Part shown: piece after piece, positions 49,101-58,735 of the stretch
Layout: every line of letters begins with the position of its first letter
Position numbering within the stretch: position 1 is the stretch's first letter
Source: Brachionus koreanus
Taxonomy: Eukaryota > Rotifera > Eurotatoria > Ploima > Brachionidae
NCBI GenBank assembly: GCA_016987375.1
Contig: PJRA01000313.1
Span: forward strand, 3,668,758 to 3,727,492
Length of the DNA stretch: 58,735 nt
Direction: 5' to 3'
Notes under the pieces: generated by a model
Seen by the model: the letters and a program-made list of their open reading frames with translations, nothing else
Told to the model about the DNA's origin: nothing
Database searches by the model: none
Translations under genes and position numbers: made by a program

Positions 49101-51105
49101 TTAAATTTAAGTTTTATGATAAAAATACAATGAAATATGAGTGTGAACTAGAAAATCTATATCTAAGTGATATTTCGGAAATTTTGACTAAACCTATAGC
49201 AGAGTATCCGATTAAGTCACGCTATTTAGATCTTGAATACGAAAAATTCACCTACAATTTAACTGATTTGGAAGAAAAAATAAAAAAGGTTTGGTTTAGC
49301 AAAAATTCTAATTCTAAACGATCCATTGAAATAAATGATATTGATGTTCGAATTAAAGATTTTTCATTTTTTACTTCTATTTTTAAAAGGTTAACTTATT
49401 ATTTATTTTTAACAGCATTTTATTAATTTTTTTTTATAGAATAATCATTAGGTTTTATTACTCTTTGACAATAAATAAAGTAAATGTGGATAATAATCAA
49501 GACTATTCAGAACCTATTCTAGACGATCTGAATAAAGAAATATTGAATGTAAGTTAAATTTAAATTTTCGAATATTTTTAAAATATTAAAATTACTTTAA
49601 AGGTTTCTTTTTATTTTCCGAATAAATTGTACAAAAGCTTTATTTATGGCAATCCAAATTCAATAAATCAAGAGACTTTGACTCAATCAATTGATTTTGC
49701 TTGGCAAAAAGAAAATTCACATAACAGTAATATTCAAAAAAGAGTTTTTTTTTTAATACTTTTTCTTTTTAGGAATTTTTCCAATCAATAATATTGAATC
49801 AAATCAAATTTTGCCTAATAAACTTTTCTTTGATTTCAATAAGGGATAGTAAGTTTTTTTGAAGATTTTGATTGTTAAACTATTTTATTTTATTTTCTCG
49901 TTTAGCTCAAATTTAACCAAAATTTTATACAAAATTTTATTTAATAAATTTGCTGACCAAAATGATCTGTTTAATCGAGAGCCAAGCGATGAATTACTTA
50001 AATCAAATCTTGAACAAAATTACTTTCAGCTGTGTACTTTACCAAACTGTCAGCCTGTTGAATTTTTTAATTTTTTTAGCACAAAAAATTATTCAAAGTC
50101 AGAAATAGATGAATTAGCCCTGAATGTAAAATATGCATGGATTTTGCAAAATCCTCAAGACAGAAACTTAGATTTTGAACAGCTTTTGATTAGTAATTTT
50201 TATAGATTGGTTCCATATAAAAACAATAATTCAGAGATAATATATGGTATTTTTTATTCAATGGGTCTGAAGAAGAATCCTCAAAAATTAGACACTTCTG
50301 ACATAAATGATCCAAGTGACAGTAATTATAATGAAACGATTAAAACAGTTTATCCTCGAGGAGATTATGAACTTTATATACCAACTAACACTCCATCTGC
50401 CTTAATTGTAGAACCAGTTAGAGGAGTAAAACTTTATTTTTTTTAAATATTGAAAGTAAAATAAATTTTTAAAAGCTTGAATGGTGGATGATTTTAATTA
50501 TAATTCTGGCTTGTATTTTGTTTATTCTTCTTTTGTTGTTGTGCCTGTTTGCATTTTGCAACAGAAGGTAAAAGCTAAAATGAGAAAAATAAATCTAATA
50601 AATTGTAAAATAATTTTAGGAGACAAAAAGAAAAGTCAAAACTGAAAAGCTTTGAATCATTCCAAACGACTTCGACAAATCAAAATTACAGTGCTTCTCG
50701 AAATTTGGATGCTGTAAATTTTGATCCTGGTGTCTCAGTGCGAACAACTTACATGGGCAACGGGATCCCTCAAACTCCAGAGACTATCGAAAATCGACAT
50801 TCTTTTAGAAATTTAACCGATAATAATCTTTATGAAACTTCAAATTATGAAATAAATACTAATTTAAATAGACGAAGATCGATTAGTGCATCAGACAATT
50901 TTAACAGCTTTGGCCATTTGAACAATCTAAATTCAACTCCTAATACAACCATGACCAAAAAAAATGTTATCGTAAACAAATATTATGAAGACATTCATCA
51001 TCATCACACAAGTATACGGAGGTCAATGAGTGATTTAAATGAAATGGTTGATGTAATTTCAATTGATGTTAAATATCCGTATGAATTTGAAACGAGAATA
51101 AATTA
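37130..51105 (+). CDS. Giant DSL-type Notch ligand (Delta/Jagged-like)
   Basis: A membrane ligand-type protein built from about 26 exons with consistent splice phases. Order: an MNNL domain (about 37160-37755, with NGQCCD, CRYGSYLLNG and TIDWISY); a DSL domain (37826-37980, from IKCRTNFFTPTC to GHYSC and PGFYEPETDC); two EGFs; a second DSL-like module (38258-38397, CPENYYGDNC to CKDGWGNFPEC); then 39 more EGF repeats to about 45170, so 41 by my count. Many carry the calcium-binding DECLSSPC type start. About eleven Trp-anchored repeats follow (45200-50440). One transmembrane helix is encoded by exon 50476-50567 (after LEWW), and a tail rich in Arg, Ser and Asn ends ETRIN. Signal peptide exon not found. 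No LNR or ankyrin repeats, so it is a ligand, not Notch. EGF number and repeats exceed known Delta or Jagged proteins. Confidence 0.88.
39034..40397 (+). other. Large intron of the DSL ligand gene
   Basis: About 1.36 kb between an exon ending in an EGF (..DYFCN) and the next starting CDPGW, so the intron splits one EGF module. AT-rich; no gene or repeat recognised. Confidence 0.75.
42672..43103 (+). other. Intron of the DSL ligand gene
   Basis: Lies between the exon ending in YGLCIDL and the exon starting PNGNFECKC, again splitting an EGF. AT-rich; nothing else seen. Confidence 0.75.
45200..50440 (+). other. Tandem Trp-anchored domain region of the DSL ligand
   Basis: Across exons from about 45170 to 50446, a unit recurs. 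It has a beta-like strand (YLIYSN, FYTVTLD, RFYYSLTIN), a helix often preceded by Pro and Glu (PSKEEFVSALQ), a second strand with Cys or Gly (SLSVCGIV, DISICGRL, TLELIGNV), then a helix ending in an aromatic anchor. Anchors are ISDSWNIVNP, ALKKTWSPKYP, IEHSWTLSPG, IVANWYKS, LSEQWEKF, ALRNSWKKEYP, IKKVWFSKN, SIDFAWQKEN and VKYAWILQNP, with two weaker forms (LKALFRT, KIRNYYGN). Each ends with an IEI/VEI/VKI-like strand. I do not recognise the family. It occupies the juxtamembrane position. Confidence 0.65.
47197..47939 (+). other. Intron of the DSL ligand gene
   Basis: About 740 bases between the short exon ending EDVVLK and the exon starting KKDQKIQKAIRM. AT-rich; no other feature. Confidence 0.6.
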
Positions 51106-51106
51106 A

Positions 51107-52200
51107 ACGATAAATTTTAAAATTCTATGAGAATTTTTTTTTAATTCAAGCATCTTTTTTATTTTTTTTAAAAAGCTTTAATTTTTTTTTAAATCTATCT
51201 ATTTTTCTAGAATAAATTCTTTTAAAAATTTTAAAAAATTTAATAATTTTCGTACTCAGTTAATAATACGAAAATTCTTTTTGAAACAAAGAAGTGTTTT
51301 AAACTTAATTTAAGCAAAAATATCAAAATTTGAACACAAAAAAAATTTAATAACTTAATTGACTGCTTAAAACGTCTAAAAATCAAACTATTAATCATAG
51401 TTTATGTGTAATTTTTTTTTTCAATTTGAAATTTTTAATAAAAATTTGATTAAAAAGAAGCCCAAAGAACAAAAGAATTTATTAATTAAAAATCAAAAAA
51501 AATAAAATTCAATACAAAAGAATATTCAGATTAATGAAATCAATTGGTTCGAATTTATACAATATCAATACAGAAGTAATGTTTTAAGTTTTAATTATCT
51601 TTTCTTAAAATAAAAAAGTACTTTCTATGCATCACATTACCAAAAATGATGCTAAAAAAATTAAGTAAAAGTTGTCCAGGTTCATTGATTAATTATTTCA
51701 TTTAATCAAAAAACAAATCGACAAAAATGATTAAAATGCATTTAACTTATATCGTTTAAAATCTAAATAAAATATATTCTATTTTAGTCCTAAAATTTGT
51801 TTCCATAAATCCCAAAAAATAATAAAAATGGGGAAAAGATTTTTCAAAATTTTAGAAAAGAAAAACTTATCTAATATTGAATTTTTTATAAATAAATTCT
51901 TTCGCCGTTTGAATTTTTTTTTGTTCAAATTTTTATAACAAAGTGTCAAAAGAGAAAGCTTGCCATATCAAAAGTAAAGAAAAATTAAAAAAAATTAAAT
52001 CTCAAGTGTATTTCAAAAAATTCAATGTACCAAATTAAGAAAATTCAAAAACAAAGTAAAAAAAAAGTGTAAGTTTAATGAGTGATAATAAATATTCGGT
52101 AATCATTAAAGATAAAACTAAAATGTTGATATAATAAATTTAAATTGAACTAACTCTGGTTAGATAAAGAATTTGTTCAAAACAATAATTTTATTTCTTG
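51107..52200. other. Intergenic region between convergent genes
   Basis: Holds the 3' ends of the DSL ligand (+) and the CHPF-like gene (-). AT-rich, no gene recognised. Confidence 0.6.
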
Positions 52201-52201
52201 T

Positions 52202-55200
52202 TTAATTTTTTAATAAATATCTTAAAAATGTTTCATGATTACCGAAAATTTTCAGTCTTTTTTGAATGCATTTATTTAATTCACTGTGTGATAAGAAATG
52301 GCAGTTTTTATACTCCATCCATTCAATTCTCAGATCACTATCTGCAACAATGAAGATTTCTAAATTACTTTTCTTGAATAATTCATACACCGATTCGTTT
52401 TTTCCATTGTCATTGAATAAAAAGTCAATATTAAAAAAGGAAATAATTTCCTTGCTTTCTTTGTCAAAAAATCCTGCTTCATTGTTAACTTTTGAAAATA
52501 CATCTGCATAAGAATACAAATTAAAAGCAATTGGAATAAAAACTCTTTTTTGAATTGTTGTATTAATTACGATTCTCTTTAACAGATTTTTTCCAAATCT
52601 TGCATTCGAAGGAATGTAAGCAAATAGCGTTTTTTTGGGAAATTTTCGAGAAAAGTGTCTGATGGTCATTAACTGAATAAAATAATCGCTATAAAATAAA
52701 TTAGGTTGCTTTATCACAATCTTGTCAATTCTATATCTTAACCTTTTTATTTTAAAAATTGGAAAGCTGTGTTTTAAATTTGAATAGTTTATCTGAAGAA
52801 AATTAACAGTCCTTATATAATCTGATAATTGATCTAATATTTTAATAAGTCTTAAAATTGAGTTTTCATTGAAATTTTCGCGTAATGATATAAGTAAATC
52901 AATTTTTTTGAAAAATTTATTTTTATTGAACACTTCATTTGAAATTATTTGAAGCATACCAAGTGGCTTAAATAAACTTAAGCAATCAATAAAATTAGTT
53001 TCATTTGAAACAAAAATCAATTTGTACATCAATCCATAGCCAGATATAAATGATTTGTATCCATTTGCAAACTTGTAGCTTGAATCATTTAGAAATTTGG
53101 TTGATATATTCATCAATTCTTTAATTTCATTATTATCTTCTTCTTTAAAAAATTTTAATTAAATCTTTAAAAAATATTTCATTTTTCTATTTTAAAATTA
53201 TTAAAAACAGATAAATTTTTGATATTTTTAATTAAAAAAAACTAAAAATTTAAACTATTTTTTTGTTTTAGTCTAAAACTCATAGTTTTTTTTTAAATTC
53301 ATTTGACTTGACTTTAACTTATTTATAATTTATAGCATAGATATTTTACAACGTTTTTAATTAAATTACACTATTTATTTATATTAACTTAAAGTTGCTT
53401 AAATCAGCTAATAATAATTTTTAATTTTTGAAACCCGATTTAACAAGGCTTTTTTATGAACAGAGTAAATTTAATTTTTTTGTTAACTTACCAGAATTTC
53501 TTCGAATAACTTGATCAATAGACAATGTATAAGTAAGATTAAAAAAATTTGGTTTCATTATTTCAAACACGCTTTTAGAATTTAAAAATTTGATCAAAAA
53601 ATTGTAGTTTCGATTTTTAAATTGCTGCGATAACATTTTGAATTCCTTCAACTTCATATAATTCATTTTAAGTTCAAAATTTCGGACTTTTTGAAGAATT
53701 TTTGTTGACCAGTTGTAATTTCTAATTGTCAAAAATTCCCTAAAAGGATTCAAACCATTTTCATTGAATTCATTATTAAAACTTTTGAATTTGTTTTTCT
53801 TTAAAAATTAAAATTAAGAAATTTTTAACTTTATATCTTACTTTATAAATTTATGTCCAAAATTTTTTTCAAATCAATATAAAAAAATGGGTTAGAAATA
53901 AGAAGGGTTAGATAATAATAGGGTTAGAAATATAAAAATCAGAAGCTGTATAAATTGTATTTGCAATTAAAATGGCTCATTTCGCCTTTAAAAAATAAAC
54001 TTTCAATTTTTAATTTAAACTATAATAAGTTATTCTCATTGCATGTACTATTTATGCTACTTCAGGGTATAGTGAATGTCTCTCTTAGCAAGAAACAAAG
54101 GTTAGTCCTAAAAATTTAAAAAATTTTTACTAAATATTCTAAATCATTCGGATAAATATTGCTGAAATGGTGTTTTAGCTAAATTTATATTTTAAGCGTA
54201 TACATTTGTTGGATATAAAAATAGTTTTTAAATTAATAAATATTCATATCTCAATAATATAAACTTTTAAAAGCTTGGTAAAAAATGAAAGATTTTCAAA
54301 AAATATTTAAATTTGAAAAATTTAATTATATCTGAAGATTTTTAATTTTTTCTACTAAATTTTTTTTAATTAATAAAAAGATTTGACAATTAATTATATT
54401 TTTATAAATATTTACAGCGTTTCTATTATGAAACGTCCGACCAAACCGGCCGTCCAAGACGTCCAAACTGTGCGATCCACTCGATCCAAGCAACTTAAAA
54501 AATCTGTAAAAAATTTAATTTTAAATTAAACAAAAAAGTTGTATATTTATGTTAAAATTTTAAATAAAAAATATATTTCGAAACAAAATTAAATTTTTTA
54601 TAGATTTTTTAAGTTGCTTGGATCGAGTGGATCGCACAGTTTGGACGTCTTGGACGGCCGGTTTGGTCGGACGTTTCGCCAAATGGTCGGCAAATCGCCG
54701 CTGGCCTGGGACCGTTTCGTTTTTATATGAACCGCTGTATATGAAATAATATTACCTCTATTTCATTTACACACTCATTATTGAATAAGAAATTAAAGCA
54801 ACTATTGATTGAAAAATTCCCTTTGAAATATCTCTTGCAATGAGTAATGTTTCTTCCAAGTTGTTCCAATATTAACTATCAAGCAAAAGCAAGTTAGTGT
54901 AAAAATTAAAAGTCTAAAATTTAAATATAAAATATTAGAAAAAAATAAATATAATTTTTATTTTGTGTCCTGAAAAAATTTAAATAATACTTTTGATATT
55001 AAAACTCCTGATTCTATTGAACATCTATTCGATGTAACTTCTCTGTCTCCAAAAAATAATAAATTATCATCAATACCTGTTATTAATTCAATTAGCTTTA
55101 AAAAAGCTTTAAGCTTTTAAATTTATAAAACAGTTTTATGCATATAAATTTTATACTTGAATTGTTGAAAAAAATGTCGATTGAACTGTGATAAAGAACC

Positions 55201-55525
55201 AATTGTATTGATCTAGATATTCTTTATAAATTTTTTCAACAACTTGAATTTCGTTTAATACAAAAAGTTTTAAATCATAATCCCTAGTATTAATCACCAT
55301 TGGAACTTTTTCGGAATCTTTTATTAATGAAATCAACAAGAGCTTGTTTGGTAAAAAACTATCATGAATTGAAAATGATATGTTCATTTTTTTATCGAAA
55401 AAAAAATAGTAATTCGTAAAATATTTCACATCTAGTTTTATGTAAGAGCCGAAAAAAGCTCCCAATAAAATCAGAACTATAGACTTAATTTTAAATAATC
55501 GCTTATTAAAAAAAATTTTTTTCAT
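52202..55525 (-). CDS. CHPF-like chondroitin synthase family protein
   Basis: A type II Golgi membrane protein of the chondroitin synthase/polymerising factor family. Placed exons: 55525-55157, 55095-54991, 54875-54756, ~53805-53492 and ~53140-52202; an exon between the third and fourth is likely but not resolved. A hydrophobic anchor lies near residues 13-27. The fringe-like GT31 part is seen in KEYLDQYNWFFI, LLFFGDREVTSNRCSIESGV and ITHCKRYFKG. The C-terminal GT part is seen in KRVFIPIAFNLYSYADVF. Both acidic metal-binding motifs are missing: the first reads VQSTFF and the second PSNARF where active enzymes have DDD and DVD. It is therefore probably a non-catalytic partner like CHPF. It lies head-to-head with the CHSY-like gene. 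Confidence 0.8.
53886..53934 (+). repeat. Three GGGTTAGAAATA-like units
   Basis: GGGTTAGAAATAAGAA, GGGTTAGATAATAATA and GGGTTAGAAATATA follow each other. It resembles a tiny degenerate minisatellite with a telomere-like GGGTTAG core. It is probably intronic to the CHPF-like gene. Confidence 0.5.
54415..54737. mobile_element. Palindromic mariner-type MITE with TA flanks
   Basis: Ends CAGCG at 54415 and CGCTG at 54737 are flanked by TA on both sides (54413-54414 and 54738-54739), the insertion signature of the Tc1/mariner superfamily. Inside are two perfect 76-base inverted arms, 54430-54505 and 54602-54677, much more GC-rich than the surroundings (GTCCGACCAAACCGGCCGTC at the left). The right side carries about 45 extra bases that the left side lacks, so the left end has a deletion or the arms arose by internal rearrangement. 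The loop is AT-rich and non-coding. It sits in an intron of the CHPF-like gene. Confidence 0.85.
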
Positions 55526-55805
55526 ATTTAGTAAAATTTTATGGAATAAATTTATTTTTTTTAAGACGAAATGTTTTTTGTTTTTGAAATTTAGTTGATT
55601 TGCTAGAAAAACTCAAGTTCATGAATAAAATTTACAAATTATTCATCTAATGAATAAATATGGCAGACAGATAGATTTTTTATTGTAGCGATTTTTTTAA
55701 TTTAACTCATTAAATAGCATAAATAAATTATAGATAACAAGCTTTATTTCTAGTTAAAATTAGAAAATTTTATAGTGATTTAAATTCTACTTTTTTTAAG
55801 ATAAA
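55526..55805. promoter_or_regulatory. Shared divergent promoter region of the chondroitin synthase pair
   Basis: 280 bases separate the start codons of the CHPF-like (-) and CHSY-like (+) genes. A common promoter would let both subunits be made together. No specific sites were identified; the call rests on arrangement. Confidence 0.5.
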
Positions 55806-57929
55806 ATGTATTTAAAACTTAATTTTTTTTTTAAATTCATATTTGGAATTTTTATTGGGCTTATTTTCAAAAATTTTGAAAATTCAACTGATTTAATTTT
55901 TACAAATTACAATTTAGTTAATAAAACATCAGGATTTATTTTTGTTTCAATTTTTGTTTCAAATAAATACAAAGAAAAGCGAGCAAATGTGATTGAAGAA
56001 ACATGGGCTAAAAACTTTAAGCACATTCTGTATTTTTCCTCATGCAGGCCATTCTCAGTTAATTTGCCAGTTATAATTTTTCAAACAAGAGATGAGTTGT
56101 TTTTAACATCAAAAAAACTATTTACAATTTTGAAATTTTTATTTGAAAATTACGTTGATTCATATGAATGGTTTTTAGCAGCTAATGATGAAACTTATAT
56201 TGATTTAGATAATTTAAGGCGCTTCTTGAAGCGTCTAGATTCTAATAAACTTTTTTATATTGGTAGAGCAGGTTTTGATCATTCATACTCAAATTCGTAT
56301 TGTATTGGAGCTGCTGGCATTATTTTATCTCGAGAAATACTAAAAAAAATTGGACCTCACTTGGACTTCTGCGTTAAAAATCTTTTAATTACCGAATATG
56401 ATGATGTGCAAATTGGTCGTTGTTTTGAAAAGTTTGCCAATGTAAAATGTACTTCATCGAAAAAGGTTTATTTTTCTAAAAAAAAGAGTATTTTTTCTCA
56501 AGCAGTTGTAGATATGATCTATTTATTGATTTTTTTCAATAAAAAAATATTGATCAGTCGAATTTTAAAAATTTTTTTGACTGGCAAAGGCGGTAAAAAA
56601 ATTAATAAAAAAAAATCTCTTTTATTTTTTTTTAAATTAAATTGATTTTATTAATTTATTATTTTATAGCTTTTCTTAAAATCAAATGATGGAGATAAAA
56701 ATTTAATTCTAAAAAATATTGGCACGATTGACTTGAATCAATTTATTAGCTTTTATCCCTTAAAACACAACGATTTGATTTATATGGTTCATTCAACTGT
56801 TATAAGAAAAAAAATAGCATTATTACAAAACAAAATAAATTCGCTCAAAATGAAGAAATGGGTGACCAATTTCACTGGAAAAAAATTTACATTTTTTGAT
56901 AAAAACAGCTTCTATGATGTCGATAATGAAAGAGTTTTTACCAATACACATTCAAATTTTAGAGAATTTATCCAAAAAATTAATAACCAAATATCGGAAG
57001 ATTTTTATGAAAAAAATTATAAGCATCCTAGGATAGATCTTTTGTCTGGATATATACAAATTGATCCAATAAACAGCTTGATAGTTACAGCTCACAATTA
57101 TCTAAAATCAAGCATAAAAATCGAAAATTCAACTCCAGTTCAAAGTGCTGTTTTAGAAATTCCTTTTTTAGATTTCGAAATTTATCAACAAAAATTTGAA
57201 AATAATCCAACAATCAATTTTGTTTTAGCAATGTGCCATAAATTACAAACAATTCGAATTTTTCTAGAGAATTTTAAAGAAAATATCTTTAAAACAAACG
57301 ATAATGTTCGCCTAATTATTATAATATGTAATAAAGACTCGTTAGTCATTAAAAAAATTATTCAAAGTGTTTACTTAACAGAATTTAACGATAAAATTAT
57401 TATTTCTGAACTTATGTCTAATTTTTCCAGATCACTTTATTTAAATCATGGATCAAAATTTGTACCTAATAATGAAATAATATTTTTTACTGATGTTGAT
57501 TTTATAATTAACGCAGAACTACTAGTACGAATCCGAGTGCATACGCTACTGAATTCGCAAGTTTATATGCCAATTTTTTTTAGCTACTTTAGGCCAAATT
57601 ATAAAATTGGAAAACAGCTGAATTTAATTGATTCGATGAGAGGAGAGTGGCGGCATTTTAGCTATGGGCCTTTAGGTATTTTCAAGAATGATTTTGATTT
57701 GGTCAGATTCAATGAAAGTATAACTCAATGGGGAAAAGAAGACACAAATCTAATGAGGCAAATTTTAAAATTGAAAAACATTACAATTTACAGAGCTGTA
57801 GATCCGAGTATATTTCATCCTTATCATGCTAAAAACTGCACATCAGATATGCCAAATGATCAGTTTCAGATGTGTTTGAAATCCAAAATAAGATCACTAG
57901 GAGTGAAGCATTTAATTTCATTTTTTTAA
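55806..57929 (+). CDS. Chondroitin sulfate synthase (CHSY-like)
   Basis: Golgi glycosyltransferase that polymerises chondroitin from GlcA and GalNAc. Two main exons, 55806 to about 56466 and about 56671 to 57929, joined in frame after KCTSSKK. A type II anchor follows the start (FKFIFGIFIGLIF). The N-terminal fringe-like domain has RANVIEETWAKNF, SYEWFLAANDETYIDLDNL (one of the usual three Asp kept, NDE for DDD), YCIGAAGIILSRE and EYDDVQIGRC. The C-terminal GT7-like domain has the metal motif in IFFTDVDFII, then VYMPIFFSYFRPNY, SYGPLGIFKNDF and ITQWGKEDTNL, and ends AVDPSIFHPYHAKNC and MCLKSKIRSLG. All C-terminal catalytic features are present. Its partner is the divergent CHPF-like gene. Confidence 0.9.
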
Positions 57930-58027
57930 ACTAGCTGAAAAGGATTTATTTTTAGTATTCAATTAACAATTTTTTTTTCAAAAATAAACAAAATAGTGTT
58001 TATTTTTTTTCATATATAAAAATTTGG

Positions 58028-58140
58028 GCAAAGTAAAATTTTTGATCAAATTTCATTTTTCAAAAATGATCAAAACTTTCTAAATGCGCAATTAAATTTC
58101 ATCGCAGATTTTTGACATTTGTTAAAATTTCAAAGCTTTA
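58028..58140 (+). repeat. Dispersed repeat copy B (matches 12845-12965)
   Basis: Shares TTTCATCGCAGATTTTT and neighbouring sequence with the copy in the DNAI7 intron. Confidence 0.6.
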
Positions 58141-58444
58141 TTTTTAGACTTTTGAAAAATAATTTCAGAAATATTTTTACAGTTTAAAATAAAAAAAATT
58201 CATAAAAGAATTATCAAATCTATTTTAAAAAACTAATCAACAGCTTGACCATTTCTATTGATTTGTTGAGAATTTTACCTAAAAATAGAAAAATGTTGTA
58301 AACTTTTAATATTTAAAAAAATTTAAAAAACAAATTTCAATTAACGCCAAACGACGATAAAAAATTAATAGTTGTTTGACTCTTATTAAATTGTCTTTAA
58401 AATAAATACAAATGATCACATTTTTTCACATTTATATGCATTTT

Positions 58445-58612
58445 GAGAACTTGCTATTGACTTTTAAAAATAATGCTAATAAGAATGTTTAAAATTTTGT
58501 TCTAAAAAAAAGAAATTGAAAAAAAATTATCAAATCTATTTTGAAAAATCAATTTTATCTATCTATTTTAGTATTTTTTTCGAAATTATTCTATTGTACT
58601 AAATTTCACAAA
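58445..58612 (+). repeat. Dispersed repeat copy (matches 33035-33120)
   Basis: Shares TTCTATTGTACTAAATTTCA and an upstream ACTTGCT..TTTTAAAAATAA block with the copy in the gene-poor region. Confidence 0.5.
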
Positions 58613-58735
58613 ACCAAAAAAAAATTGTAAAAAAAATTTTTCTTAAGCAAATTAGTTGAACATTTTTGAGATTAAAACGCAAAAAAGGTGATTTATATAA
58701 AATTAAAATATCTGAGATTTAAGCTCTGAACCAAA

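Larger units (their letters stand above)
57930..58735. other. Intergenic right end with two dispersed repeats
   Basis: AT-rich. It contains copy B of the repeat at 12845-12965 (58028-58140) and the partner of 33035-33120 (58445-58612). No gene recognised. Confidence 0.55.

Noticed and set aside
1..58735. CRISPR arrays, bacterial operons or plasmid features
   Set aside because: Introns, metazoan families and base composition show animal nuclear DNA; no regularly spaced repeats were seen.

Overview
The window is nuclear DNA of a small animal. It is very AT-rich, genes are split by many short GT..AG introns, and the gene set includes metazoan markers: a DSL-type Notch ligand with MNNL domain, chondroitin synthases, PRMT5, ESCRT-III CHMP3 and a motile-cilium dynein factor (DNAI7/CASC1). 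AT content, short introns and cilia together would fit a rotifer or another small spiralian, but nothing here proves the taxon. All gene models were spliced by eye from reading frames, splice sites and family knowledge; no search was run.

Layout. 1-2135: relics of non-LTR retrotransposons. 2136-4670 (-): PRMT5 in 11 exons. 4827-6587 (+): CIAO3/NARFL, head-to-head with PRMT5 across 156 bp. 6781-7380 (-): weak unidentified gene. 7626-9380: an inverted-repeat element and a dead Tc1/mariner transposase. 9793-21995 (+): DNAI7, whose two large introns hold a CD225/dispanin membrane protein gene (-), an unidentified 295-aa reading frame (-) and a 524-bp hairpin element. 22190-22540: another LINE relic. 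23392-30536 (-): a complete Ty3/gypsy-type LTR retrotransposon with identical-looking LTRs, a GAAG target duplication, gag, pol and an extra third ORF; its pol carries a macro-domain-like segment between RNase H and integrase. 31308-32122 (+): CHMP3. 32123-37100: gene-poor AT-rich DNA. About 37130-51105 (+): one very large DSL ligand gene, encoding MNNL, DSL, two EGFs, a second DSL-like module, about 39 more EGF repeats, roughly eleven copies of an unfamiliar Trp-anchored domain, one transmembrane helix and a cytoplasmic tail. 52202-55525 (-) and 55806-57929 (+): a head-to-head pair of chondroitin synthase family genes, the minus one lacking the acidic DxD motifs (CHPF-like), the plus one keeping DVD (CHSY-like).

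Functionally this is an ordinary set of housekeeping and developmental genes. The parts most worth a second look are the DSL ligand with its tandem Trp-anchored domain, the macro-like segment and extra ORF of the retrotransposon, and the paired chondroitin synthase genes.
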